Position numbers and translations under genes: made by a program. Positions 20,134 through 28,302 of a stretch of 64,000 bases of DNA are shown piece after piece (position 1 is the stretch's first letter; each line of letters opens with the position of its first letter). The DNA comes from Pseudomonas shahriarae (GTDB lineage: Bacteria > Pseudomonadota > Gammaproteobacteria > Pseudomonadales > Pseudomonadaceae): the NCBI RefSeq assembly GCF_014268455.2, contig NZ_CP077085.1:4691001-4755000 (forward strand). Direction: 5' to 3'. The notes under the pieces were generated by a model that ran no database searches, was not told the origin of the DNA, and saw nothing but the letters and a program-made list of their open reading frames with translations.

Positions 20134-20152
20134 CTAAGAAAGCAACCAGAGG
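20134..20152 (+). promoter_or_regulatory. Antisense target covering the leader-ORF ribosome binding site
   Basis: CTAAGAAAGCAACCAGAGG pairs with 20091-20109 of the upstream structured RNA in blocks of 8 and 7 bases with three mismatches. Its AGAGG end is the ribosome binding site for the ORF at 20161. Confidence 0.65.
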
Positions 20153-20160
20153 TAACGGAA

Positions 20161-20253
20161 ATGCCTGGATACTTTGCACTCCCCGCGAAGGTCATTCGCA
20201 GCACCTGCACCATTTCACAAACACTCTCCGACTTGGAGGTGTGCCATGTATGA
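20161..20253 (+). CDS. 30-aa leader ORF (icd-like) overlapping the antirepressor
   Basis: ATG at 20161, preceded by AGAGG, opens a 30-codon frame (MPGYFALPAKVIRSTCTISQ at the start) that ends with TGA at 20251-20253, overlapping the ATG of the BRO-N gene by 8 bases. The ribosome binding site of the BRO-N gene lies inside it. Its translation probably controls that of the downstream gene, as icd does for ant in phage P1. The peptide itself may have no function. Confidence 0.6.
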   Translation: MPGYFALPAKVIRSTCTISQTLSDLEVCHV

Positions 20254-20770
20254 ACCTACTGCCTTCACCCGTCATAACCTGCACCTGCATGCCCTGCTTA
20301 TCGAGAATCAGCCCTGGTTCTGTGCTCGCGACCTTGGTCGCCTGATGGGGCTGTATCTGGATGAGCGCAAGGTGAGCAAGCTCGATGAAGATCAGCGGCA
20401 AAGACTGGAAATACGGTATCACGGTCAGCCTGATAACATGCTGATGATCAGCGAATCCGGTGTGTATGCGTTGCTCGTATATCACTACACGCCTGGACAT
20501 CGCCTACTGCGGGAATGGTTGACCCATCAAGTGGTGCCTGCTTTACGTGATAGCCATCAATCGAAATCTACAGACCGTCCGATGTTGAGTTTGTTGGATT
20601 GGCCCGAAATGTCGTTGAGCCTTTTGCATTGGCAAGATGACGGCTGGATTCGCCTGCGCGATATGCCCTACCTGCTGCTCAACAGAACTCGACGGCAGGG
20701 GCCGCCGACCAAGACTTGGTTACAGAAGGTGGCGGAGTATTTCCTACCTTCGGGTCATTCAGCACGCTAA
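20246..20770 (+). CDS. BRO-N domain protein, phage antirepressor-like
   Basis: This 174-aa protein has an N-terminal BRO/antirepressor domain (about residues 1-100), with WFCARDLGRLMGL, SESGVYALLVYH and REWLTHQVVPALR as family marks. The C-terminal 70 residues are not recognised and are rich in Trp and Leu. The start at 20246 has GGAGG six bases upstream. Such proteins interfere with phage repressors. The gene sits behind a C4-like RNA and leader ORF, with no other phage genes in view, so it is probably a domesticated or orphan module common in this genus. Confidence 0.85.
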   Translation: MYEPTAFTRHNLHLHALLIENQPWFCARDLGRLMGLYLDERKVSKLDEDQRQRLEIRYHGQPDNMLMISESGVYALLVYHYTPGHRLLREWLTHQVVPALRDSHQSKSTDRPMLSLLDWPEMSLSLLHWQDDGWIRLRDMPYLLLNRTRRQGPPTKTWLQKVAEYFLPSGHSAR

Positions 20771-20784
20771 AGCTTTGGGAACGG

Positions 20785-20808
20785 TTCGTCCGGGCTGACT
20801 CGGACGAA
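20785..20808 (+). terminator. Hairpin after the BRO-N gene
   Basis: TTCGTCCG (20785-20792) and CGGACGAA (20801-20808) form an 8-bp stem 15 bases after the stop. There is no clear T run, so the terminator call is tentative. Confidence 0.45.
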
Positions 20809-21031
20809 TCACCAACCGCAAAGACTAAATCCGTCCTGTAACATTGTCGGATGCCTTACGACGTTCATTCCGGTGCCTGACCGGGGTAAACTCCGCCAAT
20901 CATTGTGTATAAAAGAACAGTAGCGTTACCTCTGTTCAACCTTAATTGCGTAGTCGTTTTTCGCCTGAACCCAGCCAGTGGGTGTCAGTCACAACGTATA
21001 AGAATCTGCTCCACCTGATCAAGGACCCCCC

Positions 21032-21688
21032 GTGAACCCAGACATGCTAGAAGCCGGCCCCGTGGGCGCCAAGGTACTTTCAGTGTTCGACTTCGACGGC
21101 ACCCTGACCCGCCACGACAGTTTTGTGCCGTTTCTCAAGTTTGCTTTCGGCAAGCAGGAATTCAATCGCCGGATGCTCAAGCTGGCGCTGCCGGGCTTGC
21201 GCTTTCTGGTGCGCCGGATGAGCCGTGATGAGCTCAAGGCGCAGTTGATTCGCACCTTTATGACCGGCGTAGAGAAGGCCTGGGTACAGCGCAAAGCCGA
21301 AGAATACTGCCAGGCTTATTGGAACAAGCTGATGCGCCCTGCCGGTTTGCAGTCGGTGGCCGATGAAATTGGCTCCGGTGCCGAAGTGACGTTGTGTTCG
21401 GCTTCGCCGGCAATCGTGTTGCAACCTTTTGCCGATCGCCTGGGAATCAAACTGATCGGGACCGAGCTTGAGGTGGTCGATGGGGTGTTAAGTGGGCGCC
21501 TTACGGGCAACAACTGCCGTTGTGAGAACAAGGTGTTGCGGCTTGAAGCGGTGTATGGCGACCTGGGTGAGTATCGGCTCAGGGCCTGGGGTGACACGCG
21601 CGGGGATCGCGAGTTGCTGGCGGCGGCGCAAGATGCGCATTGGCGGCATTTTCATTCGGCCAAGCGCCGAGGCAAACCGAAGCCGTAA
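21032..21688 (+). CDS. HAD-superfamily IB phosphatase
   Basis: This 218-aa HAD hydrolase has motif I FDFDGTLTRHDS with the nucleophile Asp near residue 20, motif II in TLCSASPA, and the late Gly-Asp motif in WGDTRGDRELL. The arrangement is that of the phosphoserine-phosphatase-like IB subfamily; the substrate cannot be told. The start is a GTG with AAGGA six bases upstream; an ATG at 21044 is the alternative. A near-match to a LexA box lies 110 bases upstream. Confidence 0.85.
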   Translation: MNPDMLEAGPVGAKVLSVFDFDGTLTRHDSFVPFLKFAFGKQEFNRRMLKLALPGLRFLVRRMSRDELKAQLIRTFMTGVEKAWVQRKAEEYCQAYWNKLMRPAGLQSVADEIGSGAEVTLCSASPAIVLQPFADRLGIKLIGTELEVVDGVLSGRLTGNNCRCENKVLRLEAVYGDLGEYRLRAWGDTRGDRELLAAAQDAHWRHFHSAKRRGKPKP

Positions 21689-21804
21689 GCCGCTTGGAAC
21701 CAGCCCTTTCAGACGTATTGAAAGGGCTGCGCCCTGATAGCGGACATTTGTGCTACCTGCGCAACCCCGCTATTAATAGCGAATCTTGCCACGGACCCGC
21801 CCCG

Positions 21805-22755
21805 ATGAAATTCGACACAGCCTATTGCCTGAGCCTGGACGAAAAGCTGTCGATCTATGACGTGCGCGACCTGAATTTCGACGAAACCGCCGCCTTCGAC
21901 TCCGACAAGGACAGCTTCCTCTGCCCCAACGATGATTGCCGTGCAGCGTTTGCAGCGGGCAATGTGCTGGGTACGTTCAATGGCAAGAACGTCAACTACC
22001 TGCGCACCCCGCACTTCAAGAACCTGCCCAGCACCCGGCATATCGACGGCTGCCGCTATGCCAGCCACAAGGCTGCTGCGGGAGACGCTGCGGACGAGCG
22101 CGAGGAGAACTTCCCGTCGGAGTTTGTGCTGACTCGACGTCAGTACGAACGCAAGACAGTCATTCCAGGTTCCGCAGACGCTATCCCACAAGATCCGGCG
22201 AAAGCACCTTCGAAAACCTCCAATACTTCCCACAGCGCCAGCGAAACCACCCCGGACAAGACCAGCGTCTTCGCCCACCCGGTGGAATGCTACGTGTCCA
22301 ATATCGACGACAAGGACAAGCTCAAGGGCATGCCGTTGAAGATCGGTGAGCACACCGCGACGTATTGGGCGTTTTTCAAGAAGATCGAATACCTGCAAGA
22401 CAACAAGGGCTTGATCTACTGGGGCCGGATCAAAGCGATCAAGGACTACACCAGCAGCGTTCGCATCGACTTTGAAAAGAAAGTGTGGCTCGACAAAAAG
22501 CCGTATTCCGTCAACGTCTACCTGAACAAGAAGCTGATCGAGAACTACCGCAAGCGCAAGGCGTTCCTGGAGCAGATCAGGGCCGCCGTAAACAGCGATC
22601 GCCCGCTGTATTGCTTCTTTTATGGTGTGACGCCGGAGTTGAAACAGGTACCAAGCAAGAAAAACCCCGAGCAGACGTTCGGGGTGTTCAGTGCCGATAT
22701 CCAGAACCTGGACCACCTGCTGATCCGCGAGGCGCCGGGGCTGGAGGAGAAGTGA
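21805..22755 (+). CDS. Conserved protein of unknown function with an N-terminal zinc-finger-like segment
   Basis: I do not recognise this 316-aa protein. Residues 30-80 hold CPNDDC and then a His-Cys pair in TRHIDGCRY, a spacing that could bind zinc and recalls the N-terminus of CoiA-type proteins. A low-complexity Ser/Thr/Pro linker (about 120-150) leads to a compact C-terminal domain with ATYWAFFKKIEYLQ, YSVNVYLNKKLIENY and LYCFFYGVTPEL. No signal peptide or membrane segment is seen. The start at 21805 is chosen because the upstream part of the frame overlaps the HAD gene. Confidence 0.65.
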   Translation: MKFDTAYCLSLDEKLSIYDVRDLNFDETAAFDSDKDSFLCPNDDCRAAFAAGNVLGTFNGKNVNYLRTPHFKNLPSTRHIDGCRYASHKAAAGDAADEREENFPSEFVLTRRQYERKTVIPGSADAIPQDPAKAPSKTSNTSHSASETTPDKTSVFAHPVECYVSNIDDKDKLKGMPLKIGEHTATYWAFFKKIEYLQDNKGLIYWGRIKAIKDYTSSVRIDFEKKVWLDKKPYSVNVYLNKKLIENYRKRKAFLEQIRAAVNSDRPLYCFFYGVTPELKQVPSKKNPEQTFGVFSADIQNLDHLLIREAPGLEEK

Positions 22756-22823
22756 CCGGAAGCGCCCGCCAATCGCGGGCCGATCAGCCGAGAAAGAATC
22801 CAGTTGATGAACGGTCAAAACAA

Positions 22824-22839
22824 CTGTACAAAAACACAG
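22824..22839 (+). promoter_or_regulatory. LexA (SOS) box
   Basis: CTGTACAAAAACACAG matches the LexA consensus CTGT-N8-ACAG perfectly. It ends directly before a TATAGT -10 (22840-22845) and 40 bp before the XRE gene start, so LexA would block this promoter. Confidence 0.8.
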
Positions 22840-22878
22840 TATAGTTTGCCCTCCCCCGTTGGATTCCTGGAGAACCCC

Positions 22879-23253
22879 ATGTCCTCTCTGGCAGTGAGCA
22901 CCACCGTAGATCAGCAAATCGTCCTTCATCAATTCACCCCACGGCACAGTGTGCAGGCCCGCGCGATGCTGGGCTGGAGCCGGGAAGACCTGGCCCGACA
23001 AGCCGGAGTTGGGGTGGACGCTATCCAGCGTTTTGAAAGCCATCAGGAGGTGGATGACGCCATCCGCATCGCCCTGGCATTTCGTCTGGAGCACGAAGGC
23101 CTGGTGTTTTTCCCAGGGTTTGCGCCGGGATGGGGCATGAGCGGGCGGCGCTCCCCTGCGCCACAGGCGGATGCCGAACCGGCTCGTCGGAGCCTTATCG
23201 CCCGGCTGCTGGGCTCGCCATCCTCGAACACGCCTCAACCCAACGGCGCTTAG
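22879..23253 (+). CDS. XRE-family helix-turn-helix protein under SOS control
   Basis: This 124-aa protein has a helix-turn-helix at about residues 30-60 (ARAMLGWSREDLARQAGVG, then IQRFES). The C-terminal half is a Pro/Arg/Ala-rich tail without a recognised fold. The start at 22879 has GGAGAA ahead; the longer frame would run through the LexA box. The LexA box implies induction by DNA damage. No tailocin or phage genes are next to it, so its target is unknown. Confidence 0.8.
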   Translation: MSSLAVSTTVDQQIVLHQFTPRHSVQARAMLGWSREDLARQAGVGVDAIQRFESHQEVDDAIRIALAFRLEHEGLVFFPGFAPGWGMSGRRSPAPQADAEPARRSLIARLLGSPSSNTPQPNGA

Positions 23254-23274
23254 GCCCGATGACCGCGCAAAGGG

Positions 23275-24036
23275 TCACCTCACGGGCATGTCGGCGTGAG
23301 CCTGCATCGCCTGTTGATAGACCCGCACCAAGACCGACAGCGAGTCCCGTGCCCAACGGGCACCGTAGAACCAGAGTACGACCCTCGTGCCTTGGAGACC
23401 GTCGCTGAATATCTGGCATACGCCTGGGTATCCGGTTTTGCAGAAGAGGTGGAAGGCTGGGCTTTGGCCGTCTGACACCAACGCGTCGAGGCGATGCTCG
23501 TTCGTTCGCTTGTCGATCTCGTTGCTGGACTCCAGGGTGAAGTACGCGGCATCCGGTAACTGTGCCTCCACTGGCACCACTTGGGCGCCGGCAGCCTTTA
23601 ACACCTCCAAAGCCTGGAGAAATCCGCTGGAATGCTCCACCGTTTCACGTACACCGTTGCGCAAATATCCGTCGGCAAAACCGATACGCCAATCGGCCAG
23701 GGCGGGAGCGGATTTGGCGGCGTTGTTTTCCATGATGGGCGGAACTTCCACCATGACCTGGCCTACAGGGTCCAGGCCGCTCAAGGCAATAAGCGATAGC
23801 GACGGATCACGTACGGTCTTCATCATCGGGCCAGGGATATCAAACCTGGGGCCCTGGACGACAGGCGCAGCAGCAGGCTGAAACTCAATGCCACCGCGAG
23901 ACGTTGACACATTGTCTGTCGACCCGGAAGGAGCGGCAGGCCCACAAGGCATTGCGTTAAAGGCGTTGAGCACCAAAGGCAACCCCACGGAACAGGGTGC
24001 ACCGGGCGACAAGGTTTTCCTACATTTGTCCTCCAT
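23275..24036 (-). pseudogene. Remnant of an amidase-signature enzyme
   Basis: The 253-aa frame matches the back half of amidases. SRGGIEFQP and IPGPMMKTVRD correspond to the usual SRDGI and VGPMARTV blocks, then WRIGFADGY, LKAAGAQVV, and a C-terminal GTRVVLWFYGARWARDSLSVL that corresponds to the usual GLQL-I-G-W block. The catalytic Lys and the Gly/Ser-rich GGSSGGS segment with the Ser-Ser pair are absent, and the DNA upstream of the frame shows no sign of them. The first 35 residues look unrelated. It is most likely a truncated, inactive gene. Confidence 0.55.
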
Positions 24037-24149
24037 CAGGCCCCACTCCCAGAAAATGGCTTTCCGAGATCATCGCACCCTTTTCCAGTCGATTCTCCGG
24101 GCAGAAATACCTTGAAAGCCCTTTTACCGTGTGGCTTTAGCAACCCCTT

Positions 24150-25205
24150 TCAACTCACTAACTGTTCTGCCGCCTGGGCCTCGACATCCAGCCACCAGGC
24201 ATGCCCACGTTCAGGGGCAGCCAGCATAAAAGCCTGGCCCATGGCGGGTGTGGCAATTGACACATTGCGCTCCCAGGCCAGGGCCATGATGCGGTCAAAC
24301 GGCTCATGCCAGGCATGAAATGCCAGGTCAAAGGTGCCATTGTGGATCGGCAGCAACCAGCGCCCCTTCAGGTCGATATGGGCCTGCAAAGTTTGTTCGG
24401 GCTGCATGTGGATATCGGGCCAGTCGACGTTGTAAGCACCGGTTTCCATCAGCGTCAGGTCAAATGGCCCATATTGCTCGCCAATACGCTTGAAACCTTC
24501 GAAATAGCCGGTGTCGCCACTGAAAAAAATACGCCGGGCATCATCGACCATCACCCAGGACGCCCACAGCGTCTGGTTGCCATCAAACAGGCCACGGCCG
24601 GAAAAGTGCTGGGCTGGGGTGGCGACAAAGTGGATGCCGTCCACTTCAGTGCCCTGCCACCAATCCAACTGCCGCACCTTGCCTGGCGCCACACCCCATT
24701 TGATCAAGGTGTCACCCACGCCCAGTGGCGCGAGAAAATAGCGCGTCTTGGCGGCCAATTGCACAACGGCTTGGCGGTCCAGGTGGTCGTAATGGTCATG
24801 CGACAAGATCACCGCCTCAATCGGCGGCAGTTCTTCAAGGCTGATAGGCGGCTGATGAAAGCGCTTGGGGCCGGCCCAATTGAAAGGCGAAGCCCGCTCG
24901 GCGAACACCGGATCGGTCAGCCAGAACTTGCCACGCATTTTCAGCAGGACGGTGGAATGCCCCAGGCGGTAGACACTGTGATTCGGGGCGCTCAATAACT
25001 GCTCACGCGTCAGGCGCTGTACCGGGATTTCACCTACCGGCCGCGTGCTGCGGGGCTTATGAAAGAGCATCTTCCAGAAAATCTGTAGCGTTTTGCCAAA
25101 GCCTGCACGGCTGACCGGCGCATGATTATTGAACTGACCTTGCTGCTGCTCGGACGATTTGAGCGCTGGGGAAGAGGTATCGACACGGGTAGAGATCGTG
25201 GCCAT
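24150..25205 (-). CDS. MBL-fold metallohydrolase (NAPE-PLD/RomA-like)
   Basis: This 351-aa metallo-beta-lactamase-fold hydrolase shows the metal motif SHDHYDHLD, with further ligands likely in FSGDTGYF and MHIHNG-type segments (IHNGTFDL). Overall it resembles the N-acyl-phosphatidylethanolamine phospholipase D/RomA group. The start at 25205 (MATISTRVD) avoids 14 upstream residues that lie near the operator. It is divergent from a TetR regulator that very probably controls it. Confidence 0.85.
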   Translation of the reverse strand: MATISTRVDTSSPALKSSEQQQGQFNNHAPVSRAGFGKTLQIFWKMLFHKPRSTRPVGEIPVQRLTREQLLSAPNHSVYRLGHSTVLLKMRGKFWLTDPVFAERASPFNWAGPKRFHQPPISLEELPPIEAVILSHDHYDHLDRQAVVQLAAKTRYFLAPLGVGDTLIKWGVAPGKVRQLDWWQGTEVDGIHFVATPAQHFSGRGLFDGNQTLWASWVMVDDARRIFFSGDTGYFEGFKRIGEQYGPFDLTLMETGAYNVDWPDIHMQPEQTLQAHIDLKGRWLLPIHNGTFDLAFHAWHEPFDRIMALAWERNVSIATPAMGQAFMLAAPERGHAWWLDVEAQAAEQLVS

Positions 25206-25245
25206 TACAGAGTGACTCCGGTACGTTCTGCTGATGCAGGTCAAC

Positions 25246-25267
25246 AACTACACTGCACAGTGTAGTT
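25246..25267. promoter_or_regulatory. Palindromic operator between the MBL hydrolase and tetR genes
   Basis: AACTACACTG-CA-CAGTGTAGTT has perfect 10-bp arms and is centred 51 bp upstream of the hydrolase start. A weaker related sequence (AACTACCGAGTGTAATT) lies at about 25298-25314. This is the expected place for the TetR binding site. Confidence 0.8.
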
Positions 25268-25337
25268 TCAAGATTGCAACAAAACCCGGACCAAGTAAAC
25301 TACCGAGTGTAATTTTCTTCCCAGAGCCGAAAGCCCC

Positions 25338-25961
25338 ATGACTGCACCTCAACGCCTCACCGACCGTAAACGCGAAGCCATTGTGGCAGCAGCCATTGCC
25401 GAGTTTCGCGATAACGGTTTCGAGGTCACCAGCATGGACAAGATCGCCGCCAGCGCTGGCGTATCCAAGCGCACGGTGTACAACCACTTCCCCAGCAAGG
25501 AGGAGTTGTTCACCGAGATCCTGAATAAGTTATGGGCCAGCAGCGTTGCACAACTGGATGTCAGCTACAGCAGCGCACAGCCCCTGCGTGACCAATTGCG
25601 GGTGTTGCTGCAAGCGAAGATGAAGATGATGTCGGACGCCAACTTCCTCGACCTGGCCCGCGTGGCAATTGCCGCGACCATCCATTCCCCGGAGCGGGCC
25701 CAGGGCATCGTCAATCGCCTGAGCGAACGTGAAGAAGGGTTCACATTATGGGTGCGCGCAGCGCAGGAAGACGGTCGCCTCAAGCCCGTGGACCCGTGCT
25801 TTGCCGCCCATCAGGTGCAAAGCCTGCTCAAAGCCTTCGCCTTCTGGCCGCAAATCACCCTGGGCCAACCCACCCTGGATGCGGCTACCCAGGCCAACGT
25901 GATCGAGTCAGCGATGGACCTGTTTCTGGCCGGCTACGAGATTGCCACCCGCCCCCAATAA
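25338..25961 (+). CDS. TetR/AcrR-family transcriptional regulator
   Basis: This 207-aa regulator has the N-terminal TetR helix-turn-helix (residues 8-55: IVAAAIAEFRDNGFEVTSMD, then ASAGVSKRTVYNHFPSKEELF) and a C-terminal ligand domain of the AefR-like type. It probably represses itself and the divergent MBL hydrolase through the palindrome at 25246-25267. Confidence 0.92.
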   Translation: MTAPQRLTDRKREAIVAAAIAEFRDNGFEVTSMDKIAASAGVSKRTVYNHFPSKEELFTEILNKLWASSVAQLDVSYSSAQPLRDQLRVLLQAKMKMMSDANFLDLARVAIAATIHSPERAQGIVNRLSEREEGFTLWVRAAQEDGRLKPVDPCFAAHQVQSLLKAFAFWPQITLGQPTLDAATQANVIESAMDLFLAGYEIATRPQ

Positions 25962-26103
25962 ATCCCTCTGTCGTCAATACGACACTGGCGGGTCGTTTTT
26001 GCCTGAATCCTGCGGATCCCCGCGCAAATGGCCTGGAAGGACACTGATTATTCCTGCGTAAATCACTGACAATAATCACCTGTCATCTGGCGTAAATGGC
26101 CTT

Positions 26104-26132
26104 TTGACAAGGCACGCCTTCGCAACTTAAAA
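26104..26132 (+). promoter_or_regulatory. Candidate sigma70 promoter of the diguanylate cyclase gene
   Basis: TTGACA at 26104-26109 is followed after 17 bp by TTAAAA, 26 bp before the ATG. The -35 is perfect and the -10 weak. Confidence 0.5.
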
Positions 26133-26157
26133 AAAGAACAACCTGACGCAGGAATCT

Positions 26158-27216
26158 ATGGAAAACCTTCGAGGCAAAGGGCTGTCGTTTGCCCGGCGCA
26201 TTTATCGGCCGCGCATTCTCGGGCTGGGCATCGGCAGCCTTTGCGTGCTGGCCGCCCTATACCCGCTGGCCATGCCCGGATGGGTCTGGGCACTGTGGCT
26301 GTTCAATGGGTTTATCTGGCCGCACCTGGCATACCAGCTATCAAGCCATTCAGCGTTTCCGTACCAGGCCGAGCGACGCAATCTGCTGTATGACTCAGTG
26401 TCCGGCGGGTTCTGGGCCGCAGCCACACAATTCACGCCCCTGACTGCAGTGACCATCCTCGCGATGATGACCATGCATAACGTCGCGGCGGGCGGCAAAA
26501 AGCTGATGATCCAGGGCATGCTCGCGCAACTGGTGGGCGTGGCAGTGGCCTGGCTGGTGTTCGGTCCTTCGTTCAACCCCAATGTCGGCCTGATCCAGGT
26601 GTATGCCTGCCTGCCGATGCTGATTCTCTACCCCGTCGCCATCGGCATGGCCAGCTATCGCCTGGCCATCAAGCTCTCGGAACACAAGCGCGCCCTGAGT
26701 GCCTTGAGCCGCACCGACAGCCTGACCGGCCTGCTCAATCACGGGTCGTGGAAGGACTTGCTGCAACTGAAGTTTCACAAGTGCCAGCAGCAACAATCCC
26801 AGGCCACCATCGCACTGATTGATGTCGACCACTTCAAGCAGATCAACGATGCCTATGGCCATATCGTCGGCGACCGGGTCTTGCGGCAACTGAGTAAGGA
26901 ATTGCAGCGCAATGTGCGGGAAAATGACCTGACGGGCCGCTACGGTGGCGACGAGTTCTGCGTGATCCTGCCGGACGTGTCGCTGGAGCAAGCCAGTTAT
27001 GTGATGGAACGCCTGCGGGAAATGTTCAGCCGCTACCGCGACCCGCAGGTTCCAGAACTACGGGTCAGCCTGAGCATTGGCCTGGCGGCCTACCAGGTGC
27101 AATTCACCCAGGCGCATATGTGGCTCAACGCGGCGGACCAAGCCCTGTACGCCGCCAAGGGCACCGGGCGCAATCGGGTGACCGTCGCCGATTCACTGGT
27201 CGCACGCTCCGCCTGA
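26158..27216 (+). CDS. MASE2-GGDEF diguanylate cyclase
   Basis: This 352-aa inner-membrane protein has four or five hydrophobic segments in the first 175 residues, matching the MASE2 sensor domain (RIYRPRILGLGIGS, FNGFIWPHLAYQ), and a C-terminal GGDEF domain. The active site GGDEF is intact (YGGDEFCVILPD) and the inhibitory I-site RxxD is present as REND five residues before it. It should make cyclic di-GMP from GTP, with product inhibition. The domain order is that of AdrA/DgcC-type cyclases. It has its own promoter and no partner gene. Confidence 0.93.
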   Translation: MENLRGKGLSFARRIYRPRILGLGIGSLCVLAALYPLAMPGWVWALWLFNGFIWPHLAYQLSSHSAFPYQAERRNLLYDSVSGGFWAAATQFTPLTAVTILAMMTMHNVAAGGKKLMIQGMLAQLVGVAVAWLVFGPSFNPNVGLIQVYACLPMLILYPVAIGMASYRLAIKLSEHKRALSALSRTDSLTGLLNHGSWKDLLQLKFHKCQQQQSQATIALIDVDHFKQINDAYGHIVGDRVLRQLSKELQRNVRENDLTGRYGGDEFCVILPDVSLEQASYVMERLREMFSRYRDPQVPELRVSLSIGLAAYQVQFTQAHMWLNAADQALYAAKGTGRNRVTVADSLVARSA

Positions 27217-27334
27217 AGGGGCTAATTATTCAGACCGCATGTTCGTCCACCCTGTAGAAGCCAGCGACGCCGTGCGGGCGGTGAGCATGTTTGCCAATGC
27301 TCGGCTGGGCTTGTAGGCGCCGGCTGGCCGATGT

Positions 27335-28222
27335 CTATAAAGGGCGACGCAGGTGCCGGCCCAGCTCATCGAACAACGTCACCACTGAACGCAGCGCCCG
27401 ACTGTCCGGGCGCGTCAGTAACCACAAGGCCGTGTCGTAACCCGTAAGCGCCGGCCCCAACGGCTGCAATCCCTGGCCATCCGCCAACAGAAAATCCGGC
27501 AGCGCCGCCACGCCCAGACCGGCACGTACCAATTGGGTTACAGACAACATGCTGTTGCACCGATAACTGGGCCTTACGCCGGGTAAATGCTGGCGACGCC
27601 AAGCCACGGTGGGATGGTCGGGCAAGAAATCATCCGGGGCGATCCACGCCAGGGCCGCCAAATCTTGAGTAGCGTGTTGCTCTATGTAACCGGCACTGGC
27701 GCAGACCCGATAGGACACCGTCCCCAAACGCCGTCCCACCAGGTGCTCCGGCGGCGTCCTGGTCAGGCGCAAGGCAATATCCGCGTCGCGGCGGCTGAGG
27801 TTGGCGAAATCATTGGACGTACTCAATTCCAGGGTCAGTGCCGGGTAAGCGGGCATGAACTGCGCCAAGGCCGGCAATAACAGGCCCTGCAACACTGAGT
27901 CGGTGCAGGTCAGGCGCACCGTGCCGCTGATCACTTCACCGCCCTGCTCGACCCCCACGCGGGCTGCCTGCAGCGCCTGTTCGGCACGCTCGGCCTGCTG
28001 GGCCAAGGTGGTGGCCAAGCTGGTCGGCAGGTAACCGGCGCGGCTTTTTTCGAACAGTGCCTGCCCCAAAGACGACTCAAGACGCCGCACGGCCCGAAAC
28101 ACCGTAGACACATCCACCCGCAGCAAGGCCGCAGCCCGCGCCAAAGTGCCGCCACGCACCAGGGCAAGGATCAGCGCCAGGTCGGAATAGTCGATTTGAT
28201 AGTGCGTGGCTGCATTGAACAT
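27335..28222 (-). CDS. LysR-family transcriptional regulator
   Basis: The N-terminal winged helix (residues 10-70: ALVRGGTLARAAALLRVDVS, then FRAVRRLE) and a substrate-binding-like effector domain are typical. The start at 28222 (MFNAATHYQIDYSDL) is preferred; an upstream frame of 21 residues is not conserved in style. It is divergent from the amidotransferase-like/monooxygenase pair, 80 bp apart, which it probably controls. Confidence 0.87.
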   Translation of the reverse strand: MFNAATHYQIDYSDLALILALVRGGTLARAAALLRVDVSTVFRAVRRLESSLGQALFEKSRAGYLPTSLATTLAQQAERAEQALQAARVGVEQGGEVISGTVRLTCTDSVLQGLLLPALAQFMPAYPALTLELSTSNDFANLSRRDADIALRLTRTPPEHLVGRRLGTVSYRVCASAGYIEQHATQDLAALAWIAPDDFLPDHPTVAWRRQHLPGVRPSYRCNSMLSVTQLVRAGLGVAALPDFLLADGQGLQPLGPALTGYDTALWLLTRPDSRALRSVVTLFDELGRHLRRPL

Positions 28223-28302
28223 GTGGGGTAACGCCAATATTGATTGCGCGAACGCCAATCTATAGTGCCCTTCAGGACTCGACAAGCCATTGGACGCACG
28301 CC

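Noticed and set aside
13312..20240. Integrase, transposase, tRNA or attachment repeats bounding the island
   Set aside because: I searched both edges by eye and found no integrase or transposase gene, no tRNA and no direct repeat long enough to call.
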